Under the pieces are notes generated by a model. The model saw only the letters and a program-made list of their open reading frames with translations. It did not search any database and was not told where the DNA came from. Positions 23,263 to 34,430 of a DNA stretch of 64,000 nucleotides are shown piece by piece. Every line of letters begins with the position of its first letter. The stretch's first letter is position 1. Origin of the DNA: Desmodus rotundus (Eukaryota > Chordata > Mammalia > Chiroptera > Phyllostomidae); assembly GCF_022682495.2 (NCBI RefSeq), contig NC_071399.1:11141342-11205341 (forward strand), given 5' to 3'. The position numbers and the translations under genes were made by a program.

Positions 23263-23473
23263 GCCCCGGCTGGTGTAGCTCAGTGGGTTGAGCGTGGGCT
23301 GTGAACCAAAGGGTCACTGGTTCAATTCCCAGTCAGGGCACATGCCCGGGTTGTGGGCCAGGTCCCCAGTAGCGGGTGCATGAGAAGCAACCACACATCG
23401 ATGTTTCTCTCCCTCTCTTTCTCCTTCCCTTCCCTGTCTCTAAAAACAAATAAATAAAATCTTTTTAAAAAGC
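23263..23473 (+). mobile_element. Ves SINE (tRNA-derived bat SINE)
   Basis: It starts gccccggctggtgtagctca and has a tRNA-like head, then cagtcagggcacatgcccgg, a 'gtgcatgagaagcaacc' body, cgatgtttctctccctctct, and an A-rich tail taaaaacaaataaataaaat. Perfect 12-bp direct repeats ctaaaatgtctt flank it at 23251-23262 and 23474-23485. It is nearly full length and little decayed, so it is a fairly young insertion made with L1 machinery. It is the best evidence that the source is a bat. Confidence 0.95.
23276..23329 (+). promoter_or_regulatory. Internal RNA polymerase III promoter of the SINE (A and B boxes)
   Basis: The A box is tagctcagtgg at 23276-23286 and the B box is ggttcaattcc at 23319-23329, spaced as in a tRNA gene. 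Both boxes look intact, so pol III recognition is plausible. Confidence 0.7.
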
Positions 23474-23485
23474 CTAAAATGTCTT

Positions 23486-24589
23486 AAATCTCTATTCCAA
23501 TTAATAACATACTTAATATACCTTAAGAAATTTTATTTGACAAATTGGTTTTTATGAAGTGGTAAATCTAAGTGCTCCCTAATGAAAAGTGAAGAAATGT
23601 AAACATCAAGAAAAAAGAAATACTTTAGAATTAAAAGTGGTTTTACTTTAGGAGAAGCACTAATCCTGTATCTTTTCTGAGTAACTTAGAATACTTCATT
23701 ATGGAAGTTGTGTCAAATATTATAAAATTAAGTACTACTGCTACTAGCTACAAATAATCTCATTACTTTTTCTGAAAACATTCCATTAAACAACACTTGC
23801 AAAATATTAGAATACCTAACACTCACTTTGGGTGGATGCTTATTTTGCTTCTAATTTCTCAAATATCAATTTAGGTAGACATTTCTTTTTCATTAGCTCT
23901 AATAGTTAACAAAACCAGAACGGCATACCCCAGGTTTAAATTTATTGTGTATAGCACAATTTGAATAACAGTGATTTTATTTAATAAATGCTTTAGCAAA
24001 TATGGTCGCTGAACATTTTTCAGACACGTCCTATTTACTGAATTTTACCCTTGTGAATGTGTAGGCTACACTGAGACTCAATGTTTAATGCAGGGATGTT
24101 AACAGAGCTGCAGATGAGAGTCAATCGTATCATGGTTGCCACCCCAACCGGCAAAAGGGAGTCCAATGAAACCCCCTCCTGTCTTTCAGAAATGCACACA
24201 CTCGCCGAATTCCTATAATTTGCTAATGAATTGTACAACACTGGTCCAGAGTGGGTTTCCCCCCCAGTAAACTTGTAGATCCATTTTTATATTTGCGATT
24301 ATTTTCTCCTGTCTTATCTCTGTCCCACGATCCTTTATTGTTTTTCTTCTTAGTACTTGACAAAATACCCAACCTATGATATTTGTTTGTTACTTCTCAA
24401 TGAAAATTAACAGCAAGTCTTTTGTGATGCTGTCCCCCACTCCTTCTGCAGCCCGAGGTCCGTGTCTGGAAAACGCCGAGCCCTGGATCACTCCTTATCG
24501 ACCCTGTGAATGATGACCCAGTCCCTCTAGTCACTGAGTCCTACTCAGAATTGCTGGGGAAGCGGTGATTTGCTTCCACTCTCGTCCTC
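23486..24589. other. Unique A+T-rich sequence, no gene seen
   Basis: No gene was found. The last part (24420-24589) is more G+C-rich and may be the poorly preserved 5' end of the L2 that follows. Confidence 0.3.
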
Positions 24590-25190
24590 TCCTGAGTAGC
24601 TCTCCACGTTGTTGCCGGAATGGCCTTTTCAAAATCTGATCAGGCCACTCTCCTGCTTACGTCCTTCAAACTTGCCATTACTGACAAGAGGAAGGCCGAA
24701 ATCCACGCCACAGCTTACAAATTTCCTCGTGACTGAACCTCTCCTCCTCCTGCTTTCTCTAGGGTAGCCCTCACTCCACGCACATCAGCGACATCCCTCC
24801 ATTTTCCCCGGACACCTTACATGGACACCTAGCAAGGCAGGCCCCTGAAACCGCTCTTCTCTGGCCTCTAACCCTCCCTCCAGGGCCATGAACTTGAGAT
24901 TTCAATTTAAATGCTGTGTTCACAAGGCAACTTTTCAGACTATTCCCAGAATCTATCAGGATTCCCCAGTATAGACTGCCTCACCTTTATTCTTTTTCTT
25001 CTTTGCACTTTTAGCTTAAACTATATTTTTGTAGCATTATTTGATGAAAACCAGTTTTCTCCATTAAGTTTTAAAGCTTAATGGAGACAGAAATGTCCCT
25101 TATTTACATATTCAATGCCTGGTAGAGACCAAGAGCCTAATAAATATGCCCTAAATATTTTTTAAATCATTGAATGAATATGATGGATGT
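24590..25190 (+). mobile_element. L2 LINE 3' end
   Basis: L2 landmarks in forward order are gttgccggaatggccttttc, aaaatctgatcaggccactc, tcctgcttacgtccttcaaa, then gaggaaggccgaaatccacg, and a 3' end 'caatgcctggtagagaccaa...gcctaataaatatg' closing with attgaatgaatatg. L2 has been inactive since early in placental evolution, and this copy is heavily diverged. It includes a piece of the 3' end of the coding region, but no usable frame. Confidence 0.75.
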
Positions 25191-26166
25191 AGGTATTTGA
25201 GGTTGTATTGCTGTCTTATACAACATGCATTGTTATCTGCAGACATGAAGAGTCCTTACATTGTCTCAGGAAAACAATTTAAATCTCGACTCACAGGAAT
25301 TTTACTCTGCCCCATGGCCCCTTTTCAAAGCACTGCGTTTGTTTAAGGTCACCCAACAGGAGCTCGTCTCTCCCCTGCTGGCATCGAAGAATGCCTCAAC
25401 GTAACAATGAAACAAAATTTGTGCCAGAATATCTACCACATCAATGGTATATATAACTTCTATTTTGCTCAAAGATAATCTTGTATTAATGATAAGAAAC
25501 ATCAATCAGTCCTAAATAAATAGCATTAATTTTACAGAGTCACACACAAGTTTTTCATTGTTTTCATGTATATAGGTGCAGGGAACTCTGTAGCTTCCGC
25601 CATAAGCAATAATGTTGAAAATTTCCCTAATTACAGGTAATTGACCCCCACATCACCTATACATTAACAAAGCTTGTTACTTTATTTTCAAGAGTGTGTT
25701 CTGGAGGAATAATCCATCTCTTCTCTCCAGTTGCCTTGTTCAAAGTTCAACTTCGAATCATTTCTCACAAAGAAGACTTATACTGAGACCCCACAATAAT
25801 AGTCCCCAGGATCATCAGAGTATGTTTTTAAAAATTATGTTTGATCTTTGGAAAGAACATTTTGAGATGTGGTAATGGTTATAGGACTGTTCTTAATGTC
25901 AAAAATTCATCACATTGTACATTTACAATTGTTGGTATGTATGGGATATCAGCAACAAAGATCATTTTAAGAACATAAAAAAGAGCTGTGGGCCCAAATG
26001 ATGCCGACATTTTTGCAGACAGGGCCCACGCACAGGTGCCGAAGCTGTCAGTTGTCAGTGGGCAGACCCTGGGAGGAGGCAGGAGGAAGGGCGTCTGCAG
26101 CGTCCTCTGCCCGGCGAAAGCAGGTCTCCAGCCAGGTGTGCTGCACGTTGCGTGTGGTATACCCAC
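25191..26166. other. Unique sequence, no gene seen
   Basis: No gene or repeat was recognised. The 3' part (about 26020-26166) becomes G+C-rich and is open on both strands. Confidence 0.3.
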
Positions 26167-26380
26167 CTGCGTGCAGGTGCACCAGGCGTGTTCTGGACAC
26201 AGCTGTAGGCTGATTAGCAGTTGGCAGTAGACTGTTGTCTTCCCACAAAACCAAACACAGTAAAAGCAGGAAATAGCACATAAAATCCAACTCTGACTCT
26301 TCTTTTGATAAACTGGACCTGTCTTTGGAAACGGCAGACCTCATCAGGAGTTTCTCACATCTGCAGCATTTTGGGTCCAT
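26167..26380 (-). other. Possible first coding exon (weak)
   Basis: In reverse, an ATG at 26380-26378 sits in a strong context (agcATGG). A 71-codon open stretch rich in Ser, Leu and Arg follows, starting MDPKCCRCEKLL. It ends at a donor-like acgcag|gtgggt (GT at 26166-26165). The middle is hydrophobic (FMCYFLLLLCLVLW). No promoter, partner exon or known family was identified, and the plus strand is also open here, so composition alone could explain it. Confidence 0.12.
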
Positions 26381-29300
26381 GCTCTTCAGCTAGCGTGGCC
26401 TCGCACTGCCCTCCTCACCCAGGCAAGTCCCCAGGGTGCTCCCTGTAGGCAGAGAACGTGCAAGCCCTGTCCACAGGACTGAACTCCACACCCTCCAAGC
26501 CCTTTCTCCCTCTGCACCGATCCACGTACAAAGGCCTGGCCTGCTCTTTCCATGTGTACTTCTCAAATCCCGCTCGTTCTAAGGCCCAGCTCAAATGTCT
26601 CTGTGTTTATCATCTCACCACAGTTGTAGACTTAGAGCATCATTCCACCATTTTACCTTGTTCCCAGACTCAGTGTATCTTCTGCGTTTTGGGGTTTGTT
26701 TTTGTTTGTTTGCATTCTAATACCACGTTTGATATTTTTATGAGATCCTCCCTCCTTCTTTGGAAATACGTGTAACCAATTTTCACCTAAATGGAATGAT
26801 TGAAGACAAGTGAGTGAGGAACCATTTCATGTATGTTCTATGGAACATACTTGCACTGCCCACTTATGTAAGCATTTTACACGTCTAACTTCAACAAGGT
26901 CCATTTCAGAAAGGCATCGCAGCATCAAAGTCTATTGTTTATTTTAGTGCTTCCTTTGGCCACAGTTTTTAGCAAGCATGCTTATCACCATCCATTTCAG
27001 ATAAAAACGAAAAAAAAAGCAACAAAAATGTTTTCTTTCTGAATTGCTTTGTTATCTGAGCACTGGATGATTGAACTCATTTTGTTCAATAAGGAAAGAA
27101 AGAGGCTCTGATGAACTTCCCCCAGTGTGTACTTATTGTGGCAGAAGGCGTGATTACTGGTTAACCTTCTGAGAATGTGGCAGCGCCGTAAAGGATGAGC
27201 ATTCAAAGTGTTAGAAATTTAATTCCAGATATACAAGCAATAATTCTCAAACTGTCCAGCTTCTGCTAATACAAAATGACACATTTGAGGGGGAAAAAAA
27301 ACATTCATTTCCTTCCTGGAGCATCTCCAGGTTGTCAGAGCCACTGAAATTTTCTGTTACATAGAAATGGCCATTAATGCTTGTCAGTGGTCATCTTTGT
27401 TGCACCATCCCTTAGGTTTAAAAGGAAAATATCCCTTACAGGATTGTTTTAATACAATGTACACACACCGTCTGCATTAAAATGAAAAGATTAAAAGTAT
27501 CTGCCCACAAAAGAAATTGGGGCAGGGGGAGAAGGGATGCAACAACTTAACTACAAGGGATGACAAATTCTAAACAAGTTATAAGTATGAAGGCATGAAG
27601 GAAAAATGGATGTCAAGCTACATACTATCAGTGCAAATTTTCCCAGGAGCAACTGCACTTTTATTAACCATCTTGAATAAATATAATCTACTGTTATATC
27701 TGCAAATGTCAATGACATCCTTACGGTTCTGGCAAAATAATTTATCAACTGCACCCAGAACCACTCAACAGAGCATTCCCTTCAACACACATCACATTAC
27801 TTATTTTCATGTATTCAGGGCTTCAGTTGATACTTTCACTTCAGTACCACTTTTTATTGCAAGTTTTAACCCTTACTGTTGTATTTTGAGATTTCTTGGG
27901 CGAGTAGGGTGATTTAGCTGGCAGCAAGCTATGGCTGTGTGGGAAGGAGTCTGAACCTGCTGCTGGCTCAGCAGGAAGGTACCAACGGCAGGGGGAAGCA
28001 ATGCCACATCCGTTTCACCCACATTTTTTAAACTATATTCTCCCTGTATCCTTGGCCTTCTTCTAAGCATTAGGTTTGGTTCTGATAAAGATGCCCATGT
28101 GAAAACAGCAGTACAAATCAGTATTTGACTATTAGGAATTGATTATTTACTGCATCCAGAGGGTGTCAGAATCCCATACTTTAGCACTGGTCCACATCCT
28201 GAATTTCTGCCTCTAGATCCTAGCTGCTTCTAGGCAACACAGAGATCCAGGTAACAGCAAGGGGAGGCCCTAGAGCAATTTCCAGGCTTGACGACCTACA
28301 TAAAAGGAATTCATGGAGTAGACCTAAGTCATTTGTCTACCTGTATAGCTTGTCCAGTGTCCATCAACACCCAGTTGAGAGGTGAGCATCACTGAAATTC
28401 AGCACCTACCCTGCTTTCCAAGCCACCTGGGGTTACATCTCCCCAGAGCATAAGGCAACTTTAATAAATTGCACATAATATGGTCTCGACATTGAGTCAC
28501 TGAGCACGTGCACAGCACACAGCCAGCCCAGAAGGTGCTTTGCTTTCTGATTTGCACGAAGACCCCCTATAGGTTACCTGTCACGGCATTGTTAGTCTGG
28601 AGTCAGCATGCTGAAGATGCTTAGACACTGGAGACTGGGCATCAGAATGGAATCACTGGTCAGGGGAATGACAACATGAGGGTTCACTTGAAGGGTGGTA
28701 CGGAATTCCAGAACAACACATCCCTGGGACCACGAGGGCCCGGGAGGTCTGCAGTACATGACTGAAAGCCCCACAAAGACACCCAATGGTAGGTGTGGGG
28801 GCACTGCAGTGTCTTAAACCAACATCATGAGGGATGTCCTCGGTATGAAACTGCTAAAGTGCCCCTGCTGCCGTGCAGAATTGGCCTGGCATCCGGGACA
28901 AGACAGAGCCCAGGTGTGGAGAGAGTAATGATGGAGCAGGCTGCATAAAGCCCTCCTTCAGAGGGTGGTCTCAGACTTATTTCAGCAGCTGCAGAGCAAC
29001 TCGACCTGGTCCAGCTCTGCTACGGCCATCAATTCTACATCTCAGAGCTCCAGAGACTGTGTGGCAGAGGGTGAGGGGGAGCTCCGGCACGGGCTCAGCT
29101 CTGGCCGGTTAGTGCACAGTTTGCCCAGGCATTCACAAATCTGTGCACCAGCTAATCATTCCGTGGTCCAGCCCCGCATGCCGCACACAAAATCACCCGT
29201 TTCATTCACTTTTGGATAGACATTCATAACCTACTTTCTCATATGAAATAGCTGAAAAAAGAGCCTGAGGCTTTGTAGTAAATATTTCTTCCTTTCCTGT

Positions 29301-31050
29301 CTGTATACCCTGCAAGGCTGTGTCGTGGGTTCCCTCAACTGCCACTGCGCTATGCTGAGCATCACAGCCACGGGCTAAACCTGACTGTGCCCACTCCCAA
29401 AGGACACTAGGGGACAGACCATAACCAGCATCCCCTCCTTTGTGGAAGTTCACTGTACACCACTTTGCTTTTATTGAAGACCTACATTAGTACCGTTTTT
29501 CCTAACTGAAAGAAATGTAAACACGCTTTCATTTTTACAAAAAAAAAAAAAAAAAGGGAAAATAGCACCTGGCATTTATTTTGCAGCAGCCATTACAGAG
29601 GCAGCACATACCCCGAGCAGTGAAAGTGCCCCCACACCCCAGCAAGCTTCTCCCCAGGGAACCACACTCAGCATCTCAGCATCCAGCCACCAGAGCTTCC
29701 ACAGGTGTCTGTGAGCATCTGTGCTTTCTCTTGATCCATTCTGTGCTTCCATTAGCAAAATGTGTCTTAAGTATCATTAGAAAATACAGTGTTATTTTAC
29801 ATGTTATGTGTTATTTGGTAGGTTATTTTTTGGCCTTGGAATGCTCAAAAATGTTTCCATATAAATGGATGGTAACGGGATCGTCCATCTATGCCGTGTT
29901 GGCTTCACAAGAACGCTCTGCATTCGGATAGCGGGGGGAACCCGTGTGTCAAAGCACGCACATCACAGTATGTGGAGCAGACTGAGCTGGAATAAGGGTG
30001 TCTCACAGGTTGGACTTCCTCTGATTGTTATTCTAAGGTAGAAATTCGAAAGCAGGCTCACAGCTTCCCTCTATGTCCCCAGCACAGCCATAAAAGGTTC
30101 CTTAGAGACAGAAATGATTTGTGCGTGGAATCTCTCGGGAAGAGCTGTGGTTTGCTCTTCAGCCAAGAAACAGCAATATCACAATGTCCCCACGAGACTT
30201 TAGACCTTGCTTGACGTGAGCCTGTGACAGCTCCCAGGGGCCCCCTTTCCTCTGTGACGTGCTCAGTGTGCAGCTATTCCCAGAGACCCCCCAGAGGTCT
30301 GAGATCACTGGGGGTCAGCGGCTAACCTGCCGGCTGCATGTTTACTAGAAAGGCCCTGAAGCTACACACTTGGGCATGAGCCACTCAGCTCAGGTTTTCT
30401 TTCTAGAACTGATGTTATCACTTTGGCACCTCACTAGGCTAGTGTCACCACATTGAAGTGATGCTTAGGTTTGAAGTCAGGTGAGCTGGAGCTCTCTCAG
30501 GAGCTACCCCTGGGGTTCTGTTGGCCAAGGTGGCCTGTGCTCCAGGTCAGCCCTTGATCATCCAAAAGTGTCAGTTGTACTGCAGATCTATTAATAACTC
30601 CAAACTCAGAACACAGCAACAACTAGCATCGCCTTTGATAACTATTTAACACTAAAGGGATGATGTGGCATCTAGTTTCCTAAAATCAAGAAGTCTCATT
30701 ACTAGTATCACATATGTATCAACAGTCACACACATCTCATCCTGTATGTCAGCTCTCTGAGCAACTGCAGTGACAAATTTCATGTCAATGACACTTCAAA
30801 AAGTTTTTAAAATATCATTTTTTCTAAAACTGACTGCACAGGGAATGAGCCCATAAATAAACAGATTTCAAACATTCTAAACACTTCTCCTTAGAAATAA
30901 ATACACTTTATAATTTTATCTCAAATCATAAATATATACATACACATGCATACATAGTATATATGTGTATAAGCAATTAGAAATTTAATTTGTTTCTGTT
31001 CATTCTACATTGTTATAGTCTATTCCTTACAATATGGTAGCTGCACCCTG
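26381..31050. other. Long unique stretch, possible L2 remnant, no gene seen
   Basis: At about 26480-26640 'acttctcaaatcccgctcgt' and 'aggcccagctcaaatgtctc' suggest a forward L2-type remnant. A pure A run lies near 29540-29556. The remainder, including the G+C-richer parts at 28500-29200 and 30000-30560, shows no repeat or gene that I can name. There are TA/CA-rich tracts at 30930-30970. Confidence 0.3.
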
Positions 31051-31350
31051 CTAAATGGATTTCATGATCCCCTCAGCCTCATAGGCTGAGGCCAACAGTT
31101 TGATTAAAACTATTACAAACAGTACAGCGATTTGCAGAATGTTGCTGGATGCGGAAAAGTCCATCTGGAGAACAGCATTCCTCACTCTCACAGGCAGTGA
31201 TGAGGGCCTTTGCAAAAGACGTTGCTCTAGAAACCTTCTGTTAGAAATGCACAGCTTGAAGCTGAGATGCCTTCTACTCTGGGATCCTCTATTTTCAGTG
31301 CCGTCTACGGCCCCTTTATAGATATTGCTAATCACTTGTTGCTGATCCAT
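31051..31350 (-). CDS. Hypothetical 98-residue ORF with a C-terminal membrane segment (unproven)
   Basis: The minus strand holds an ATG in strong context (gtgATGG) at about 31350, followed by 98 codons to a TAG at 31053-31051. The frame is open for about 24 more codons upstream of the ATG. The N-terminal half is polar (MDQQQVISNIYKGAVDGTEN). The middle is basic (RRFLEQRLLQRPSS). Near the end is a hydrophobic stretch of about 20 residues (NILQIAVLFVIVLIKLLASA), then a short tail. That layout would suit a small tail-anchored membrane protein, and codon use is not obviously random. I recognise no family, no paired promoter and no clear polyadenylation signal. Stop-free runs of this length are expected a few times by chance in 64 kb, so the call is weak. 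An enhancer is an alternative. Confidence 0.2.
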   Translation of the reverse strand: MDQQQVISNIYKGAVDGTENRGSQSRRHLSFKLCISNRRFLEQRLLQRPSSLPVRVRNAVLQMDFSASSNILQIAVLFVIVLIKLLASAYEAEGIMKSI

Positions 31351-31353
31351 CAC

Positions 31354-32199
31354 GATATTCTTTCTGTTTGAGCCCAGACAAGACTTTGGGTCCTTTCCGA
31401 CACTACCTGTGAGGCAAGGACTACTGGCTTACTGTGATTGATGGGAAGCAGAACACCAATCTGCCATCTGACTTCTCGTCCTTTTCTTGTGTGTGTTTGC
31501 AGTTATCTTCCAATTTGACACTTCAAGATGGACGAGGAGCTTTGAAGATGGGATAAGAAGGACAATGGCAAAGAGAATAAGAGCTAGGTGACAAGGAGAA
31601 GTCCAAGGGCCACCACCTACCTGATGTGGACATGGGACAGAGTGGTTAGAATGTGCTACAAGAAACTGCATAATTTTGCCAAAAACTGCTCGACCCCATG
31701 TTCTGAGATTTCTGTCCTTCACACTCTAATTATTTATCATTTTTATGCAAAAGACTAACTGGACAAATGAGCTGGCAGAGGTGGTCACGCATGCTCCGTA
31801 AGGATACCAGAGGTTTCTGCGGCTATTTCATTCAGGCCTGCTTCCTTCCGGATATTCCTCAGAATTTCAGTCTTTTCTCATCAGCAACATTTTTCAAAGC
31901 TATCACTGTATTTGGGACAATTCTCCTTATCCTGGAGACGTCCTTGTTCATACATCTTGGGTAGCATTCAAGGTGTGACTTTTATTCATAGATATTGAGG
32001 CACATTTTATTTCACTATCCCAAGGCCTGAGGACCTATTAATTATATCTGCATAAAATTTTTAAAGAGTTTTAATACCAGAAATATGTAATATAATGAAA
32101 TATCTCTAAATGTTTTTTATGTTTTTATGGTTTTGAGTTTATTTTCACTCCTGTCTTGGAGGCTGATACCATATCATTTTCTTGGTTTTATTTATTTAT
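31354..32199. other. Unique sequence, no gene seen
   Basis: Nothing was recognised. The open frame at 31429-31722 (minus) has no supporting signals. Confidence 0.3.
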
Positions 32200-32865
32200 T
32201 TTTTTTTAGGTAAAATGTCTATATGGTCAAATGCAAAGAACTTAAGCATACAATTCAATATATATTGACAATTTACACAACCAAAAAATCAAATCCCTAA
32301 ATAAGACATAGACAATTCTGTATTACCAGGAATTCCTTTTGTGTCCCTTTCTTGCCTCTCCACAAAAAATATCACTGTTTTAATTTCTATCCTTACAGAC
32401 TGATTATGCCTTTAAAAAAATTTTATATAAGGAGCATAAAATGCAATGTAGTAATTTTAGTCTAGCTTCATTTACTCACTATCTTTGAAATTGACTCTTA
32501 TTGTTACACATACCAGTGGCTATTTCTTCTTTCATTGTTGAATAATATTCATTCATCCCTTCTCCTGCTGATGGAAATTTGGCTTGTTGTAGTTTTGGGC
32601 TGTTGTAAATAAACATTCTATGAAATTTTTTTGTGCAATTGTTTGTGGATACATGTTTTCATTTCTCTTGTTTACATACATAGTTGAGGAATTATTGCAC
32701 CATAAAATACATATGTGTTTAATTGTATAAGACATTGTTGAATAGTTTTCCAAAATGCCCAATTTAACGCTGCCACCAGCAACACAGGAGAGTTTTAGTG
32801 CCAACATTTGTGCATTGTCTGCCTTCTGACTTTTCCCTATTTTGGCTGCCAATCATCTCTTAGTA
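32200..32865 (-). mobile_element. Old L1M-type LINE-1 3' end, reverse
   Basis: In reverse orientation it follows the 3' UTR of ancient L1M elements. Landmarks are caattcaatatatattgaca, attttatataaggagcataa, cattgttgaataatattcat, 'tgctgatggaaatttggct', 'gttttcatttctcttgttta', aatagttttccaaaatgccc and ctgccaccagcaacacagga. It is strongly diverged with many small gaps, and no coding capacity remains. Confidence 0.8.
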
Positions 32866-33859
32866 TTACTCCCTCAAATCACGGGTTTGCATGGTGAGTG
32901 CCGCATGCAAGTCTGTCCAGTTTTCTATATTGAAAGCCAATCGTCATAGTTTAACACACTCACAAATACTAATGAAAGAGGCAGAGGTGGCCGCAATGAG
33001 CTCATACACCACAAATTAGAAATATTTTCACATCTCCAGAATACAGGCAAAACAATATCTGCTGTTTCTCTCTTTTCTCTCTGGTACTATCTGGGTAGAA
33101 CATTCTTTAGGCTAATTCACATTCACACAAGAATTTTATAGAGAGACAGAAGCATCTAATACTCTCTTAGTAAGCCTTTACCTGCATGACAATGTCTAAT
33201 GACCCGGTAAACCCATGTGATGCACATTTAAGATCTTGGATATATTGTATTCTCTGATATTGGATTTACTGTTCTTTTCTTCATGGAGCTCAAAGTAAAT
33301 AACTGTACTGAGTAAAAAAAAAAAAAGTAAGTGAACTCTGTGTGCCTTTTCTGCAATTAGATTTAAGTTCATTTAACCTACAAATATTGCTGCTAATTAA
33401 TTATATGCAATCACACCTTCATCACTCTCATGTTATACAGTCAATTTAATGAGTGAAAGGCATTGAGAAGCCAGTTCCTGTAGCTGCTTCCCATCATTTT
33501 TCTTATTCAGCCTTGAGATTTATCAGCTCTCCTGGTCCACTGTTCAGATTTCCAACATGTAGGTTTGGGGATTAAGGCAGAAGCAAAAGTTTTCATTGGA
33601 ATATTTCTAGCAAGTGCTCCTTTCTCTCAAAACTTCCTCTGCTGCCCTAGTGATCAAGGATGTTCTTGGCTTCATTCTTTCCCATACTCCCCCCATACCT
33701 CAGGTATATCGTTTTAAGTATCTCGTCTCTCGTTCTTTCTCTGATTCTACATTCTTTCATACATACAAAGCACTCCTGTTAATAACATCTTTCATTACAC
33801 CAAGTGCCTCTGCACTCCCCACTCATGACATATGGATATTTTTCTTTTGAGAAAAATAT
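32866..33859. other. Unique sequence, no gene seen
   Basis: No gene was recognised. A short A run lies near 33315. The T/C-rich part from about 33620 may be an extension of the L2 that follows. Confidence 0.3.
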
Positions 33860-34430
33860 GCATCTTTATCACATCCACTCCCTTCTCTCATCTCACAGCT
33901 GCTGCTTTAGTTCAATCCATTTCTCACTTTAGCATACACAACATCTAAGACTCTTAGTTCTCACCATTTTTTAGTCTCCTTTTGTGAAAAGATTCCTTAC
34001 ACACGTTTCTAATAATTCTTCAAATCATCCAATCTTTCCCCACAATATGAATTTGAAATTCCTTAGGCATTAAAAGCATTAATCATCATTTTGCTCCAAA
34101 TGCCCAGGTTTACTTTTCCCAGTCTTTCACATGGGTAGACTTCAGCTACAACAAATGATTTACCAGTCACCAAACAAGACCAGCCCTTCCAGACTGTCCT
34201 ATATTTCCGCGAGCTATTCTTTCTGTTCACAATGCCTTTCTCCTCCTATCTGAACTGGAAGCCGCACAGATCCTTATGTAAGGCCCCTTTCCCATGCTCC
34301 CTGCCTTGGGACGCCTCTGTCTATCAGAGCTGCCCATGTAGTTATTGTTCCTCTGCATTCTCAGATTCTCTCATGCCAGTTTCCTATTAACACAAAACTT
34401 TATATCATTTAACATAGTTTAACTCCCAGT
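33860..34430 (+). mobile_element. Diverged L2-type LINE fragment
   Basis: 'ctcacagctgctgctttagt' with 'tcaatccatttctcacttta', then 'attctttctgttcacaatgc' and 'tttctcctcctatctgaact', recall the forward 3' region of L2 (agctactgccctagttcag ... tgttccctctgcctggaat). The usual 'tgaatgaatga' terminus is not visible. Confidence 0.5.

Noticed and set aside
23263..23340. A tRNA gene
   Set aside because: The tRNA-like boxes belong to the head of a Ves SINE. The cloverleaf 3' half is replaced by the SINE body.
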